In this document: piece after piece, positions 19,608 to 29,590 of the stretch | Numbering within the stretch: the first letter of the stretch is position 1 | Layout: the number at the start of each line of letters is the position of its first letter | Assembly (NCBI RefSeq): GCF_004331415.1 | Contig: NZ_SJOP01000009.1 | Coordinates: 124,001 to 188,000 of the forward strand | Length of the DNA stretch: 64,000 bases | Reading direction: 5' to 3' | Source: Kosakonia quasisacchari | GTDB lineage: Bacteria > Pseudomonadota > Gammaproteobacteria > Enterobacterales > Enterobacteriaceae | The notes under the pieces: model-generated | What the model saw: the letters and a program-made list of their open reading frames with translations, nothing else | Told to the model about the DNA's origin: nothing | Database searches by the model: none | Translations under genes and position numbers: made by a program

Positions 19608-21329
19608 TTACTGCGCGACAGCTTGCTGCTGTTTTTGTGGCTGAGTGGCCGGTTCAACCTTCGCGGCAGGCTGCTGTGCCGGCTGCGTTTGCGGTACGCT
19701 GTCGCACTGTTTCTCTTTCGGGCAGATCAGGTCGAGCATTTTCAGCGTCACACCGTTCGTCCAGCCGAAACCATCCTGCAGCGGATATTCACCACCGCCG
19801 CCACCGGTGCCGGTGGTGCTGACATTATATTTCTCGACCAGCTTTTTCTCTCGATCGTAGGTATGCTGCACATTGGTCAGAAAACGCCAGCTCACTTCCA
19901 TCGCCAGTTTCTGCTGATCGTAATTTTGTAGGCCAGCGGTTGCCACCCATTGCAGCGGCGCCCAGCCGTTTGGTGCATCCCACTGTTGGCCACTGTTTAC
20001 CGTGGTGGTAGAAATTCCCCCCGGTTTCAGCAACCGTTCTTTTGCCGCGCTGGCAACTTTATCGGCGCGATCTTTCGCTGCGGCATTCACAAACAACGGG
20101 TAAAGCGCTGCCGCTGTGAGTTGATTACGCACCTTCTTCGTCTTCAGATCGTAATCCGCGTACCAGCCCTCTTTTTCATTCCACAGATTGGCCTCGATGC
20201 TTTTCTGTCGCGTGTTCGCCAGCACATCATACTGGCTGGCTTTTGCGCTATCGCCAGCTGCCTGGTAGCCGCGAGCGAGCATTTTTTCCATCTTGAACAT
20301 CAGCGCGTTCAGATCGACCGGTACAATGCTGGTGGTCCGAATGCTGCCAAGTTGATTAGGATCGTCCATCCAGCGGGAGCTAAAATCCCAGCCCGACGCG
20401 GCGGCAGAACGCAAATCGCGGTAAATCTCGGTTGCCGGGCGATTGGGGTTATTTTTAGCGGTGGTGACATCATCAAGCCACGACTCCGGGCGCGGCGTAT
20501 CTCGATCGTCCCAGTAGCGGTTCAGAACGCTGCCATCGCTGAGCTTAACCACGCGCTTATTGGCCTGGCCTGGCTGCAGCGTTTCTGCTCCTTCCATCCA
20601 GTACTGGTACTCTTTTTCCATTTGCGGCAGCCAGGTTTTCAGCGCCTCGTCGCCATCGTGTGTGGCCAGCAATTCCACCATCAACGAGAAGAATGGCGGC
20701 TGCGAGCGGCTCAGGTAATAACTGCGGTTGCCGTTAGGAATATGGCCCCAGGTGTCGATCTCATGGGCAAAGTTGGTAACCATGTCTTCAATTTTGTCCC
20801 AGTGACCGCTCTCGGCGAGACCGAGCATCGTGAAATAGCTATCCCAGTAATAGACTTCGCGAAAACGTCCACCCGGCACAACATAAGGTTTCGGCAGCGG
20901 CAGCAGCGAATCCCACTTTCCAGCGCTGTCGGTGGTGCGTGTTAACACCGGCCACAGTCCATCGATATGTTCACGCAGGTTTTGTCCCTCAGGCGGAACA
21001 TACTTTTCCCCCTCTTTGGGCAGCGTAAAGTTCACATCCACAAAGTGGCGTAAATCGAAACTGGTTTGCATGCGCTGCATGCGGTAATCCGCGAGGATCA
21101 TCAGCGGGTCGCCTTTCGGCACGGCATCGGCGAAGGTTTTTTGATCGGGAAACAACTTGGCGGTTTGCACATCGCTAAACAGCGGGCCGAGCAGGATATC
21201 CGGTGGCTGCGGCGTGCTTTGCGCCTCAGCGGCGAAGCTGTGAGGGATCGTAGCGAGTAACGCGCCGCCTAACGCGATTTGCATGACCAGCAGCAGAGCG
21301 CGCGGCCGGTGTAGAACGGGTCTTGTCAT
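19608..21329 (-). CDS. treA: Periplasmic trehalase TreA
   Basis: A 573-residue family GH37 trehalase (E. coli 565). It splits trehalose into two glucose molecules in the periplasm and is used under high osmolarity. The N-terminal signal peptide ends near SFAAEA. Both trehalase signatures are present: [14 protein letters not shown] and [10 protein letters not shown]. The Gly-rich [15 protein letters not shown] loop near the active site is also there. The C-terminal ~30 residues are low-complexity Gln/Pro/Ala. A strong AAGGAG site precedes the ATG. It is the last gene with E. coli-like synteny before the T6SS. Confidence 0.97.
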   Translation of the reverse strand: MTRPVLHRPRALLLVMQIALGGALLATIPHSFAAEAQSTPQPPDILLGPLFSDVQTAKLFPDQKTFADAVPKGDPLMILADYRMQRMQTSFDLRHFVDVNFTLPKEGEKYVPPEGQNLREHIDGLWPVLTRTTDSAGKWDSLLPLPKPYVVPGGRFREVYYWDSYFTMLGLAESGHWDKIEDMVTNFAHEIDTWGHIPNGNRSYYLSRSQPPFFSLMVELLATHDGDEALKTWLPQMEKEYQYWMEGAETLQPGQANKRVVKLSDGSVLNRYWDDRDTPRPESWLDDVTTAKNNPNRPATEIYRDLRSAAASGWDFSSRWMDDPNQLGSIRTTSIVPVDLNALMFKMEKMLARGYQAAGDSAKASQYDVLANTRQKSIEANLWNEKEGWYADYDLKTKKVRNQLTAAALYPLFVNAAAKDRADKVASAAKERLLKPGGISTTTVNSGQQWDAPNGWAPLQWVATAGLQNYDQQKLAMEVSWRFLTNVQHTYDREKKLVEKYNVSTTGTGGGGGEYPLQDGFGWTNGVTLKMLDLICPKEKQCDSVPQTQPAQQPAAKVEPATQPQKQQQAVAQ

Positions 21330-21635
21330 CGATTATTCTCCTTAGCGGGGGCACAGCGGTGCTGCCGCAATCAACCTTGCACAAAACCATAGTCGAATCT
21401 GAAACAAATCGTGTGTCGCGTTTGGCATTTTGCGCGATTCCAGACAATTTCCCCGTCTGGCTGGAGGAGCAGAGGGATGTGTATGCTGTCCACGCACGAA
21501 TAAAGACCACCGCCTGCATACCTGTTAGCCAGTGCTTTTTTTATTTATTCGCTAAAAGGCCTGTAGCGGGTAAATATTGTGCTGTATCAATTTTGCTGAA
21601 AGGTTTCATTTATTGTGCGTTCACGAGGATTAAGT

Positions 21636-21716
21636 ATGACTAAACAATTTAAGGCGGAGATAAATTTTCATATGAAAGCAATTGATACTTCCCTTCTGGG
21701 ACTGTTACATCCATGA
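21636..21716 (+). CDS. Possible 26-residue small ORF
   Basis: An ATG at 21636 follows GAGGA with 6-base spacing, a near-ideal ribosome site in otherwise non-coding DNA. The frame runs 26 codons (MTKQFKAEINFHM..., ending HP) to TGA. It has no recognised relative. It could be a leader peptide, a small protein or chance. Confidence 0.2.
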   Translation: MTKQFKAEINFHMKAIDTSLLGLLHP

Positions 21717-22026
21717 CTATCTTGCTGCGGAAATAATCTTTCTTTGTTCAATATATTTTGCCTATCGATGGAAAAATAACACCTTTACTTACTTTTCCCT
21801 TTAATCCGTACTTTTATTCCGGCAATTTCACTACTAAATTTTGTAGTTTTTATAAAATATAATTAGTTTTTAGGATTCATCCTATCTCGCAATTTAAAAT
21901 ATATGCTATTGCCTTGTTGTTAGTAATAACTATTAATAATCAGCGGTTTATGTCAGAATTGCGCAATGTTATCAATGTACTGAGTTGGCATCTTTAAGGA
22001 TTTTCATCTAAAGTGAAATTCCTTCT

Positions 22027-22040
22027 TGAGAATTGTCCTA
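22027..22040. promoter_or_regulatory. Candidate RcsAB box upstream of the T6SS
   Basis: TGAGAATTGTCCTA matches the RcsA/RcsB consensus TRAGAATANTCCTA at 13 of 14 positions. It sits about 270 bases before the first T6SS gene. Rcs control of T6SS has been described in other enterics; here the link is inference from the motif. Confidence 0.45.
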
Positions 22041-22311
22041 ATTTGTAAAAAAATTAAATAATAGTATTTCAACAGGTCGGATATCATATTGAATTGAATT
22101 ATCTGATCTGTAAAATCGTGTCATGATAGTCAATGAAAAGTAATATTATTGCAGCCTGTCCCTGCGACAGACTCGTGCGGTAGCTATGCCTTTTATTCAT
22201 TATCTGAGCGTTTAACTGGACATGGATTTGCGTCATTTAGAGCGATTTAAATACCCTTTCCAAAACGCTCCAGGTCAACACAGTAATATATTTGCAATGG
22301 AAAAAAACGTT

Positions 22312-22803
22312 ATGAACATGCGAATGGTATTGGCACTTCTTTTTGTCTTTGGCGTTTCGGCTTGTAAAGCGCCACCTAAGCCCGCCCCAACCGACGACAC
22401 CATCGTCACCAGCGAAGTGAATGGTGTTACGTTGACACACCGCTATGCGGTGATTCCTCCGAAGGAATTCCAGCCTATCAAACAAGACTACCGCGCGCTG
22501 TACCCGGCATCGGTGATGAGCACCCCGGATTACGGCGGCAAAGTGATTCGCCAGCTGCAAGCCGGTAAAACTTACGTTGTACTGGGTCAGGTGGAACACT
22601 TCTGGATGGCGCTGGCCGATGAAGGTCAGGAAGAGCTGATTGGTTACGTGCCGATGCGTGCCGTGGTGAAAAGCGAGCTGTACGAGAAAACCCTGCGCGA
22701 TGATAAACGCCGCGTCGTGCGTAAAAAACAGACCTGCGTGACTGTCGATGGCAGCGGTAAGGCTTGCAAAAACGCCAACTCCGGAACGTGGATCATCAAT
22801 TAA
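22312..22803 (+). CDS. T6SS-associated SH3-domain lipoprotein
   Basis: A 163-residue probable lipoprotein. The N-terminal hydrophobic segment ends in a lipobox VSAC (Cys16 when started at 22312), followed by a Pro-rich spacer. A bacterial SH3-like domain spans about residues 50-125 (VIRQLQAGKTYVVLG...YVPMRAVVKS). Such proteins often bind peptidoglycan or partner proteins. The frame opens at 22222, but the ATG at 22312 starts right before the signal and has GGA upstream; 22297 is an alternative. It is the first gene of the T6SS run, 23 bases before tssJ, so it may help anchor the membrane complex; that role is inferred. Confidence 0.7.
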   Translation: MNMRMVLALLFVFGVSACKAPPKPAPTDDTIVTSEVNGVTLTHRYAVIPPKEFQPIKQDYRALYPASVMSTPDYGGKVIRQLQAGKTYVVLGQVEHFWMALADEGQEELIGYVPMRAVVKSELYEKTLRDDKRRVVRKKQTCVTVDGSGKACKNANSGTWIIN

Positions 22804-22826
22804 TCCAGCCGTGACGAGTACCTGGT

Positions 22827-23333
22827 ATGAATAATAATTCGGTTGTACGCCAGATTAGCCTGGTGTTTTTCTTTGTGCTGGCCACCCTGGCCAGCGGTTG
22901 TGGCTCCTCTTCACACAGCGTACCTACCAGCTATAACCTTCAGTTCAGGGCTCATCCGCAAATCAATGAGTCCGCTCCCCTTAAAGTCAGGGTGTTGCTG
23001 TTGAAATCGGACGCGACATTTATGTCCGCCGATTTCTGGTCGCTGCAAAACAACGCAGATAGCGTACTTGGCGCCAACCTGCTGAACAGTGATGAATTTT
23101 TCCTGATGCCCGGCCAGTTGTCGAAAACGCTGAGCGGTAAAAGCGCGCCCGACGCGCGTTACATTGGCGTGATGGCGGAGTATCAGGCGCTGGATGGCAA
23201 AAAATGGCGGATGTCCTTACCGCTCCCGGTACAGGGAGAGACGCACTTCTACGAATTCTGGAAATCTTCGTCTGATGAACTGGAAGCCAACATCTTCCTC
23301 GACGTCAACGGCATCCGTGTGATTTCCAAATAG
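22827..23333 (+). CDS. tssJ: T6SS outer membrane lipoprotein TssJ
   Basis: A 168-residue lipoprotein with lipobox ASGC and a transthyretin-like beta-sandwich typical of TssJ (SciN). TssJ sits in the outer membrane, faces the periplasm and contacts the C-terminal domain of TssM to form the trans-envelope complex TssJLM. Family features include the LKVRVLLLKSDATF strand region, LLPG-like FLMPGQ segment and the late FYEFWKSS region. It is followed 24 bases later by tssK. Confidence 0.92.
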   Translation: MNNNSVVRQISLVFFFVLATLASGCGSSSHSVPTSYNLQFRAHPQINESAPLKVRVLLLKSDATFMSADFWSLQNNADSVLGANLLNSDEFFLMPGQLSKTLSGKSAPDARYIGVMAEYQALDGKKWRMSLPLPVQGETHFYEFWKSSSDELEANIFLDVNGIRVISK

Positions 23334-23357
23334 CGCCAGTCTTAACAGGAAAACCGT

Positions 23358-24701
23358 ATGAACAAAGCAGAAAAGGTCGTGTGGACCGAAGGTATGTTTC
23401 TGCGTCCTCATCACTTTCAGCGCGCGGAAAGCTATCTGCAACATCATATACGCGAGTGGGGGACACTGCAGCGCCCGTATCTTTGGGGCTACCTTGATAT
23501 CGAGCTCGACGATGCCATGCTGCGCCAGGGCTGTATTGCCCTGAGCTATGCCAGCGGTTTACTGCCGGATGGCACGTTCTTCTCATTCCACGATGCTCGC
23601 CAGGCGCCCACACCGCTGGCTATCCCGGACAACATCAACAATGAGCGCGTGGTACTGGCGCTGCCTGCCCGTCGCGGCGGGCGTGATGAGGTGATCTTTA
23701 GCGAAGAGAAAGACTCGCTGGCGCGTTACGTCACCTGGGAAAGTGAAGTCGATGACGATAACGCCATGTCCGTTGGACCGGCGGCGGTGCAGTTTGGCCG
23801 TCTGCGTCTGAAACTGATGCTGGAAAAAGATCTCTCGGCAGAATGGACGGCGATCGGTGTCGCCCATGTATTAGAAAAACGTAACGATAACCACGTTCGA
23901 ATTGATAGCCGTTATATCCCGCCGATGCTGAATGCGGTTAACAACCCGGTGATTTACGCCAGTATCAACGATCTGGAAAGCTTGCTGAAGCAGCGTAGCC
24001 AGCAGATTGGCCAGCGTCTGCGCCAGCCGGGGCGTTTTAATACCTCCGAAATGGTTGAATTCACGCTACTGGCGTTGATTAACCACCATGTCGGTCAGAT
24101 TTCCCATCTGAAAAGCCTGCCGATGATCCACCCGGAAGAGTTATGGCGAAGCTGGCTGGCGTTTGCCACCGAGCTGACCACCTGGACCGCGTCACGCTCG
24201 CCGGAAGAGACGCTGCCGGTTTATGACCATGACGATCTGGCCGGGTGTTTTGGCAAGTTACAACTGATGCTGCGCAGCGGGTTGTCGCTGGTGATGGAAG
24301 AACACGCCATCCAGCTACCACTCACCGAACGCACGCACGGGCTGAATATCGCCACCTTGCCGAGCACCACCATGGCGCGCGAGTTTGGTTTCGTGCTGGC
24401 GGTGAAAGCCAGCGTCCCTGGCGAAATCCTGCAAACCCATTTCCCGGCACAGATGAAAGTCGCGCCGGTGACCAAAATCCGCGACCTGGTGCAGTTGCAA
24501 CTGCCGGGTATGAAGCTGCGCACCATGCCGGTCGCGCCGCCGCAAATTCCGTGGCATGCCGGTTACAACTATTTCGAACTGGAAAAGGGCGGCGAGCTGT
24601 GGAACGAAATGGAGAAATCGGGGGCTTTCGCGCTGCATCTGGCAGGTGAATTCCCGGGTCTTGATATGGAGTTTTGGGCCATCCGTAGCCCGACTGAATA
24701 A
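23358..24701 (+). CDS. tssK: T6SS baseplate protein TssK
   Basis: A 447-residue cytoplasmic protein of normal TssK length. It forms trimers in the baseplate, linking TssFGE wedges to the membrane complex through TssL and TssM. The N-terminal signature VVWTEGMFLRPHHFQ is diagnostic of the family; the first half resembles phage receptor-binding protein shoulders and the C-terminal domain contacts the membrane complex. It lies between tssJ and tssL with short gaps, as in most T6SS operons. Confidence 0.97.
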   Translation: MNKAEKVVWTEGMFLRPHHFQRAESYLQHHIREWGTLQRPYLWGYLDIELDDAMLRQGCIALSYASGLLPDGTFFSFHDARQAPTPLAIPDNINNERVVLALPARRGGRDEVIFSEEKDSLARYVTWESEVDDDNAMSVGPAAVQFGRLRLKLMLEKDLSAEWTAIGVAHVLEKRNDNHVRIDSRYIPPMLNAVNNPVIYASINDLESLLKQRSQQIGQRLRQPGRFNTSEMVEFTLLALINHHVGQISHLKSLPMIHPEELWRSWLAFATELTTWTASRSPEETLPVYDHDDLAGCFGKLQLMLRSGLSLVMEEHAIQLPLTERTHGLNIATLPSTTMAREFGFVLAVKASVPGEILQTHFPAQMKVAPVTKIRDLVQLQLPGMKLRTMPVAPPQIPWHAGYNYFELEKGGELWNEMEKSGAFALHLAGEFPGLDMEFWAIRSPTE

Positions 24702-24718
24702 TACAGCGAGCGCACAAT

Positions 24719-25957
24719 ATGCAGGAACAACAAGCCTCCGGCAGCGATGCCGCTCTGGCAGGAGCAAGTGGCAACAATCCTCTGGTCGCGGCCGCCAACC
24801 CGCTACTTAACGCGATACCGCAGATCCGTTATTCCGTTTCTCACGATGATCAAAGCGGTCTGCGCCAGCATCTGATTGATGAAATTCGTCGTTTTGAAGT
24901 GCGCTGCCAGCAATCCGGGTTGGCCTACGAAGTGATCGTCGGCGCCCGGTACTGTTTATGTACCGCCCTTGATGAAGCGGCGGCACTCACCCCGTGGGGA
25001 AGCCGTGGCGTCTGGTCCGGTAGCGGTCTGCTGGTGACGTTTCACAACGAAACCTGGGGCGGGGAGAAATTCTTCCAGCTTCTGGCGCGCTTATCGCAAA
25101 ACCCGCGCGAGCATATCGCGCTGCTGGAGCTGATCAACTTCTGCCTGTTACTCGGTTTCGAAGGACGTTACCGGGTGATGGACAACGGCCGCACGCAGTT
25201 GGAAACCATCAAGCAGCGCTTGTGGCAGATGATTCGCGGTGTGCGCGGCAACTATCCGCCGCCGCTGTCGCCACATCCGGAAGATCAACCGGTCATGCGC
25301 AAACTGTGGCGTCCGGTTATTCCGCTGTGGGCATGTGTCGGGCTGGCGGGTTTTCTCGCGTGTCTGTTCTATATCGTCCTCAACTGGCGTCTGGGTGACA
25401 GCACCAACCCGGTGCTGGCGAAAATTTACCAGACGCAGTTGCCGGAAGCCTCCATTGAGCAACCGGTACAAAACGTGCAGCCGGTGCTTAACCTGCGCGC
25501 GTTTCTGCGCCCGGAAATTCAGGCAGGCCTGGTGGCGGTGCGCGATGAAGCCGATCGCAGCGTGGTAACGCTCAAAGGCGATGGCCTGTTTGCCTCGGGA
25601 TCGACAGTGGCACGCGAAAGCTATGAACCGGTTATCGACCGCGTGGCGCAGGCGATGAATAACGTGAGCGGCAAAATTCTGGTGGTGGGCTTTAGTGACA
25701 ACGTGCCGATCCGCAGTGCGCGTTTTGCCTCGAACTACGAGTTGTCGCTTGAGCGCGCGCGTTCTGTGCAGTCTCTACTGCAAAAACACCTGTCGCAACC
25801 GGCGCGTGTCAAAGCAGAAGGGCGAGGAGAGATGAACCCGATAGCGCCGAATAATTCGGCTGAAAACCGCGCCCGTAACCGCCGCGTTGAAATTACTTTG
25901 CTGGTGTCGCCGGGAAATACGGCTGCCGAGCTGAACGGATTGCCGCAAGGAAACTAA
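24719..25957 (+). CDS. tssL: T6SS inner membrane protein TssL with OmpA-type domain
   Basis: A 412-residue protein with a cytoplasmic DotU domain (about 25-195, with DEAAALTPWG and GGEKFF), one membrane helix near 200-225 and a periplasmic OmpA-like domain (about 300-400, with SDNVPI and SAENRARNRRVEI). The OmpA domain should bind peptidoglycan and anchor the complex, so no separate TagL is needed. Many TssL proteins lack this fusion. It is followed 3 bases later by tssM, its direct partner. Confidence 0.96.
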   Translation: MQEQQASGSDAALAGASGNNPLVAAANPLLNAIPQIRYSVSHDDQSGLRQHLIDEIRRFEVRCQQSGLAYEVIVGARYCLCTALDEAAALTPWGSRGVWSGSGLLVTFHNETWGGEKFFQLLARLSQNPREHIALLELINFCLLLGFEGRYRVMDNGRTQLETIKQRLWQMIRGVRGNYPPPLSPHPEDQPVMRKLWRPVIPLWACVGLAGFLACLFYIVLNWRLGDSTNPVLAKIYQTQLPEASIEQPVQNVQPVLNLRAFLRPEIQAGLVAVRDEADRSVVTLKGDGLFASGSTVARESYEPVIDRVAQAMNNVSGKILVVGFSDNVPIRSARFASNYELSLERARSVQSLLQKHLSQPARVKAEGRGEMNPIAPNNSAENRARNRRVEITLLVSPGNTAAELNGLPQGN

Positions 25958-25960
25958 AGG

Positions 25961-28900
25961 ATGAATATGTTGCTTTCATTGCTGACCAACCGCATTTTGT
26001 GGGGTTTCCTTGGCGTAACGGGGCTGGCCGCAGTTATCTGGATGATTGGCCCGCTGCTCTCCGTCGTGGATTCCCGCCCGCTTGAGTCTGAGCAAAACCG
26101 CATGATCACCATTGCGGTGATGTACCTGATTTGGGTTCACAGCCACATTGTGCCGCGTCTTTACAACGCCTGGCTCAACCGCAAGCTGATGGACAACCTG
26201 AAAAGCGAAGAAGCGAAAGATCCGGTTGAGCGCAAACGTCTCAATAATGAAGATCAGGTGCTGAACGAGCGTTTCGAAGAAGCCGCGCAGGTACTGAAAA
26301 AAGCGCACTTCAACCAGCCTGGTCAACGCGGACAGTGGGCGCAGCGCTTCAGCACCCAGTATCTGTATCAACTGCCGTGGTATGTGATTATCGGTGCGCC
26401 GGGTTCCGGTAAAACCACGGCGCTGGTGAACTCCGGCCTGCAATTCCCGCTGGCCGATCGCTTCGGTAAAACTGCGCTGCGCGGAATTGGTGGTACGCGT
26501 AACTGCGACTGGTGGTTTACCAACGAAGCGGTGCTGCTTGATACCGCCGGGCGCTACACCACGCAGGAGAGTGAACAAGTTCAGGATGCGAGCGAATGGC
26601 TGAAATTTCTTGGCCTGTTGCAAAAGTATCGCCGCCGTCAGCCGATCAACGGCGTGATTGTGACGATCAGCATTGCCGATCTGCTCACTCAATCAGCAGA
26701 AGCGTCGCGCGAACAGGCGCTCAACCTGCGCCAGCGCTTGACCGAGTTGCATGAACAGCTGGGGATCCGTTTCCCGGTGTATGTGCTGGTCACTAAAGCG
26801 GACTTGTTGAAAGGTTTTCGCGCGTACTTTGCCGGGTTTGATAAAGCGCAGCGCGATCAAATCTGGGGTTTCACCTTCCCGTGGGAAAAAGCCAAACTGG
26901 CGGATTTCGACCTGCAGGGCAGTTTTCTTCAGGAATTCGCACTGCTGCAACAGCGCCTGGACGCGGCACTGCCGGATACGCTGCTACGTGAAAGCGATGC
27001 GCAAGCCCGCGCGGAATGTTTCCTGTTTCCGCAGGAGTTCGCTGCGCTGCGCCCGCTGCTGGCAGACTATCTGAACACCATTTTTGCCCGCTCCAACTTT
27101 GAAACCGAGTTTTCTCCGCGCGGGATCTATTTCGCCAGCGGTACGCAGGAAGGTCTGCCGTTTGACCGCGTCATGGGCGAGCTGAACCGCGCGTTGTCGC
27201 TGCCACAGGGCAAATCAGGCGATAACTGGGATTCGGTCAGCAAAGACGAACCGGTGCCGGGCGGGAAAGGGCAGAGCTTCTTTATCAAGCATCTGCTGCA
27301 AAACGTTATCTTCCAGGAAGCCGGTATCGCCGGGCAAAACCGCTGGTGGGAACTGCGCAGCCGGGCGGTGATTTGGTCCGGTTATGCGGCGCTGCTGGCG
27401 CTGCTGATTATTATCAGCGCCTTGTGGTTTACCAGCTACGGCAACAACCGTGATTATCTGGATGAAGTGCAGGCCAAAGTGCCCGCGCTGGAAAGCCAGA
27501 TCAAAGCGCTGCGTAACCGCCAACAGGGCGATCTCTTTGCCTTGCTGCCGCTGCTCAATGGCCTCTCTGCGCTGCCGGAAAGCGAGAAGTTTGACGTCAA
27601 TAACCCGCCGATCACCCGCCGTATGGGGCTGTATCGCGGTAACGATGTGGCAGACGCCTCGCAAACGCTGTATCAGAAAGCGCTGCAACAGATGCTGCTG
27701 CCGGAAGTGGCGATGCGCATCACCACCTGGTTGCGTAACGACAATGGCAGCGATGTTGAATACAGCTATGAGGCGCTGAAAGCCTATCAAATGCTGTATC
27801 AGCCGAAGCATTACGACGGTAAGTTCCTGCACGCGTGGGTGATGCTCAATCTGCAACGTAACCTGCCGCAGAACGTCACCAAAGCGCAGTTAAGCCAGCT
27901 TGAGTGGCACTTGACGCAACTGCTGGAGCCGCAAATTCAGTCGTCGCCGTATGCCAAAGACGAGGCACTGATCAGCCGTGAACAGGTGTTAATCAACCAG
28001 CAACCGCTCTCTACCCGCGTTTACGGGCGGCTGAAACGCCTGCTGGAGCGCGATGAAAACCTGAAATCGGTGTCGCTGGCAACGCTGGGCGGCCCGCAGA
28101 GCGAACTGGTCTTTTCACGTAAAAGCGGCAAACCGGTCGGTGAAGGACTGCCGGGTTTGTATACCCCGGAGGGTTACTGGAACAGTTTCAACGCTCAAAT
28201 CGCGCCGGTCACCGCCTCGCTGCATGAAGATGATGTCTGGGTGCTCGGTTCCACCACGCAAGCGGAAGACAAACAACAAACCGATAACGCGGTACGTCAG
28301 TTGTATGCGCGTGATTTTATCGCCATCTGGGATAACTTCCTGAGCGACATCCAGCTCAACAACAGCGCGGATCTGAACCAGCGCATCAACACTGCGCGGC
28401 TCCTTTCCGGCAATAACTCGCCGCTGCGTCGCCTGGTTATCAACCTCAGCCAGCAGTTGAAACTCAGCCGCGATGAAGTGAGCGATGGCAAAGAGAAAGC
28501 GCCGGAGAGCAGCAACCGTGGCACGCAGATGCTTGAAACGCTGTTCAGCAACCATGACGGCGCGTCAGCCACGGCAAACGCCGCCGCCAGCCAGACGCCG
28601 GAACAGCGTGTCACCGAACACTTCGCGCCGATCATTGAACTGGCACAGCCGCTGGAGAAGGGTGGCAAAACCATTGTGTTTGATGATTTTCTCAAACAAG
28701 TGGATGAGCTTTATCGTTACCTGACCGCCGTGCAGGATGCCGCCAACAGCGGGATGCCACCGCCGGGCGGTGAAGCGATTAGCCGTTTGCAGGCCAGCGC
28801 CGGACGTTTACCGGGCGGGCTGCAAACCATGTTCAGCAATATGGCGGTCGGGGCGAGCAGTGATACCCAGCGTCGGGATATGGAAAATGTGCGCAAGCGC

Positions 28901-29572
28901 ATCAGCGTTGAGGTTGGCAGCTTTTGCCGCCAGGCCATCGCCGGACGTTACCCGTTAGTCCGTTCCGCCAGCACCGAAGTTACCCCGGACGATCTGGCGC
29001 GCATGTTTGCCCCCGGCACCGGTCTGATGGATGTCTTTTTTCGTGACAATCTGACCAACAAAGTGGATACCACCCAGGCAACCTGGCGCTTTATGCCGGG
29101 TATCGATGGTAAAACTTTGCCGGGCAGTGAAGGCGTGCTGGTGCCGTTTCAGCAAGCGCAATCAATTCGTGATGCGTTCTTTGCCAACGGCAGCGCAACA
29201 CCGTCGTTTCGCACCACGGTGCGGACGGTGCGCATGGATAACACCATCCTGAATATGACGCTGGATGTAGACGGGCAAATCCTTCGCTACAGCCACGGTC
29301 CGCAGGCGGTGCAAATCGTCAACTGGCCGGGTTCAGGCGGCACCAACCAGGTGCGGATGCAATTAGGGCTGGTCAATGGCACGACAGCAACGCTTGTGAC
29401 CAACGGCGCCTGGGCGCTGAACCGCTTTTTCGATAAAGCGCGTGTCAGCCCCGGCAGTAGCAGCCTGAGCCGCCAGGCGACATTCACGGTTGACGGACAT
29501 CAGGTGACGCTGGAATTCGCGCCGAACAGCATCCGCAACCCGTTCCAGCTTCCACGTTTCGCATGTCCTTGA
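25961..29572 (+). CDS. tssM: T6SS membrane complex protein TssM (IcmF)
   Basis: A 1203-residue inner membrane protein. Two membrane helices lie near residues 10-30 and 45-65, and a third near 475-495. The cytoplasmic part between them holds a P-loop GAPGSGKTT (about 145-153) and NTPase-like segments LLDTAGRY and VTKAD. The large C-terminal periplasmic region includes the IcmF-related and type VI_IcmF_C domains that reach TssJ. The P-loop is intact; not all TssM proteins need ATP hydrolysis. It forms the TssJLM channel with the two genes upstream. Confidence 0.97.
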   Translation: MNMLLSLLTNRILWGFLGVTGLAAVIWMIGPLLSVVDSRPLESEQNRMITIAVMYLIWVHSHIVPRLYNAWLNRKLMDNLKSEEAKDPVERKRLNNEDQVLNERFEEAAQVLKKAHFNQPGQRGQWAQRFSTQYLYQLPWYVIIGAPGSGKTTALVNSGLQFPLADRFGKTALRGIGGTRNCDWWFTNEAVLLDTAGRYTTQESEQVQDASEWLKFLGLLQKYRRRQPINGVIVTISIADLLTQSAEASREQALNLRQRLTELHEQLGIRFPVYVLVTKADLLKGFRAYFAGFDKAQRDQIWGFTFPWEKAKLADFDLQGSFLQEFALLQQRLDAALPDTLLRESDAQARAECFLFPQEFAALRPLLADYLNTIFARSNFETEFSPRGIYFASGTQEGLPFDRVMGELNRALSLPQGKSGDNWDSVSKDEPVPGGKGQSFFIKHLLQNVIFQEAGIAGQNRWWELRSRAVIWSGYAALLALLIIISALWFTSYGNNRDYLDEVQAKVPALESQIKALRNRQQGDLFALLPLLNGLSALPESEKFDVNNPPITRRMGLYRGNDVADASQTLYQKALQQMLLPEVAMRITTWLRNDNGSDVEYSYEALKAYQMLYQPKHYDGKFLHAWVMLNLQRNLPQNVTKAQLSQLEWHLTQLLEPQIQSSPYAKDEALISREQVLINQQPLSTRVYGRLKRLLERDENLKSVSLATLGGPQSELVFSRKSGKPVGEGLPGLYTPEGYWNSFNAQIAPVTASLHEDDVWVLGSTTQAEDKQQTDNAVRQLYARDFIAIWDNFLSDIQLNNSADLNQRINTARLLSGNNSPLRRLVINLSQQLKLSRDEVSDGKEKAPESSNRGTQMLETLFSNHDGASATANAAASQTPEQRVTEHFAPIIELAQPLEKGGKTIVFDDFLKQVDELYRYLTAVQDAANSGMPPPGGEAISRLQASAGRLPGGLQTMFSNMAVGASSDTQRRDMENVRKRISVEVGSFCRQAIAGRYPLVRSASTEVTPDDLARMFAPGTGLMDVFFRDNLTNKVDTTQATWRFMPGIDGKTLPGSEGVLVPFQQAQSIRDAFFANGSATPSFRTTVRTVRMDNTILNMTLDVDGQILRYSHGPQAVQIVNWPGSGGTNQVRMQLGLVNGTTATLVTNGAWALNRFFDKARVSPGSSSLSRQATFTVDGHQVTLEFAPNSIRNPFQLPRFACP

Positions 29573-29590
29573 ACTGCAAAGGAACGCCTA

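Larger units (their letters stand above)
21330..22311. other. AT-rich intergenic region upstream of the T6SS
   Basis: About 980 bases without a convincing gene between treA and the first T6SS gene, divergently flanked. From about 21,590 to 22,200 it is strikingly AT-rich compared with both neighbours, as expected for a nucleoid-protein-silenced control region of a horizontally acquired locus. It holds a candidate RcsAB box (22027-22040), a 26-codon open frame with a good ribosome site (21636-21716) and a small dyad around 22155. The main T6SS promoter should lie here, but I cannot fix it by eye. Confidence 0.6.

Noticed and set aside
19950-20945. 331-codon + frame opposite treA
   Set aside because: Antisense to a trehalase with both family signatures; no family resemblance of its own.
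21323-21643. 106-codon + frame upstream of treA
   Set aside because: Overlaps the treA 5' end, has no ribosome site, and its composition is not protein-like.
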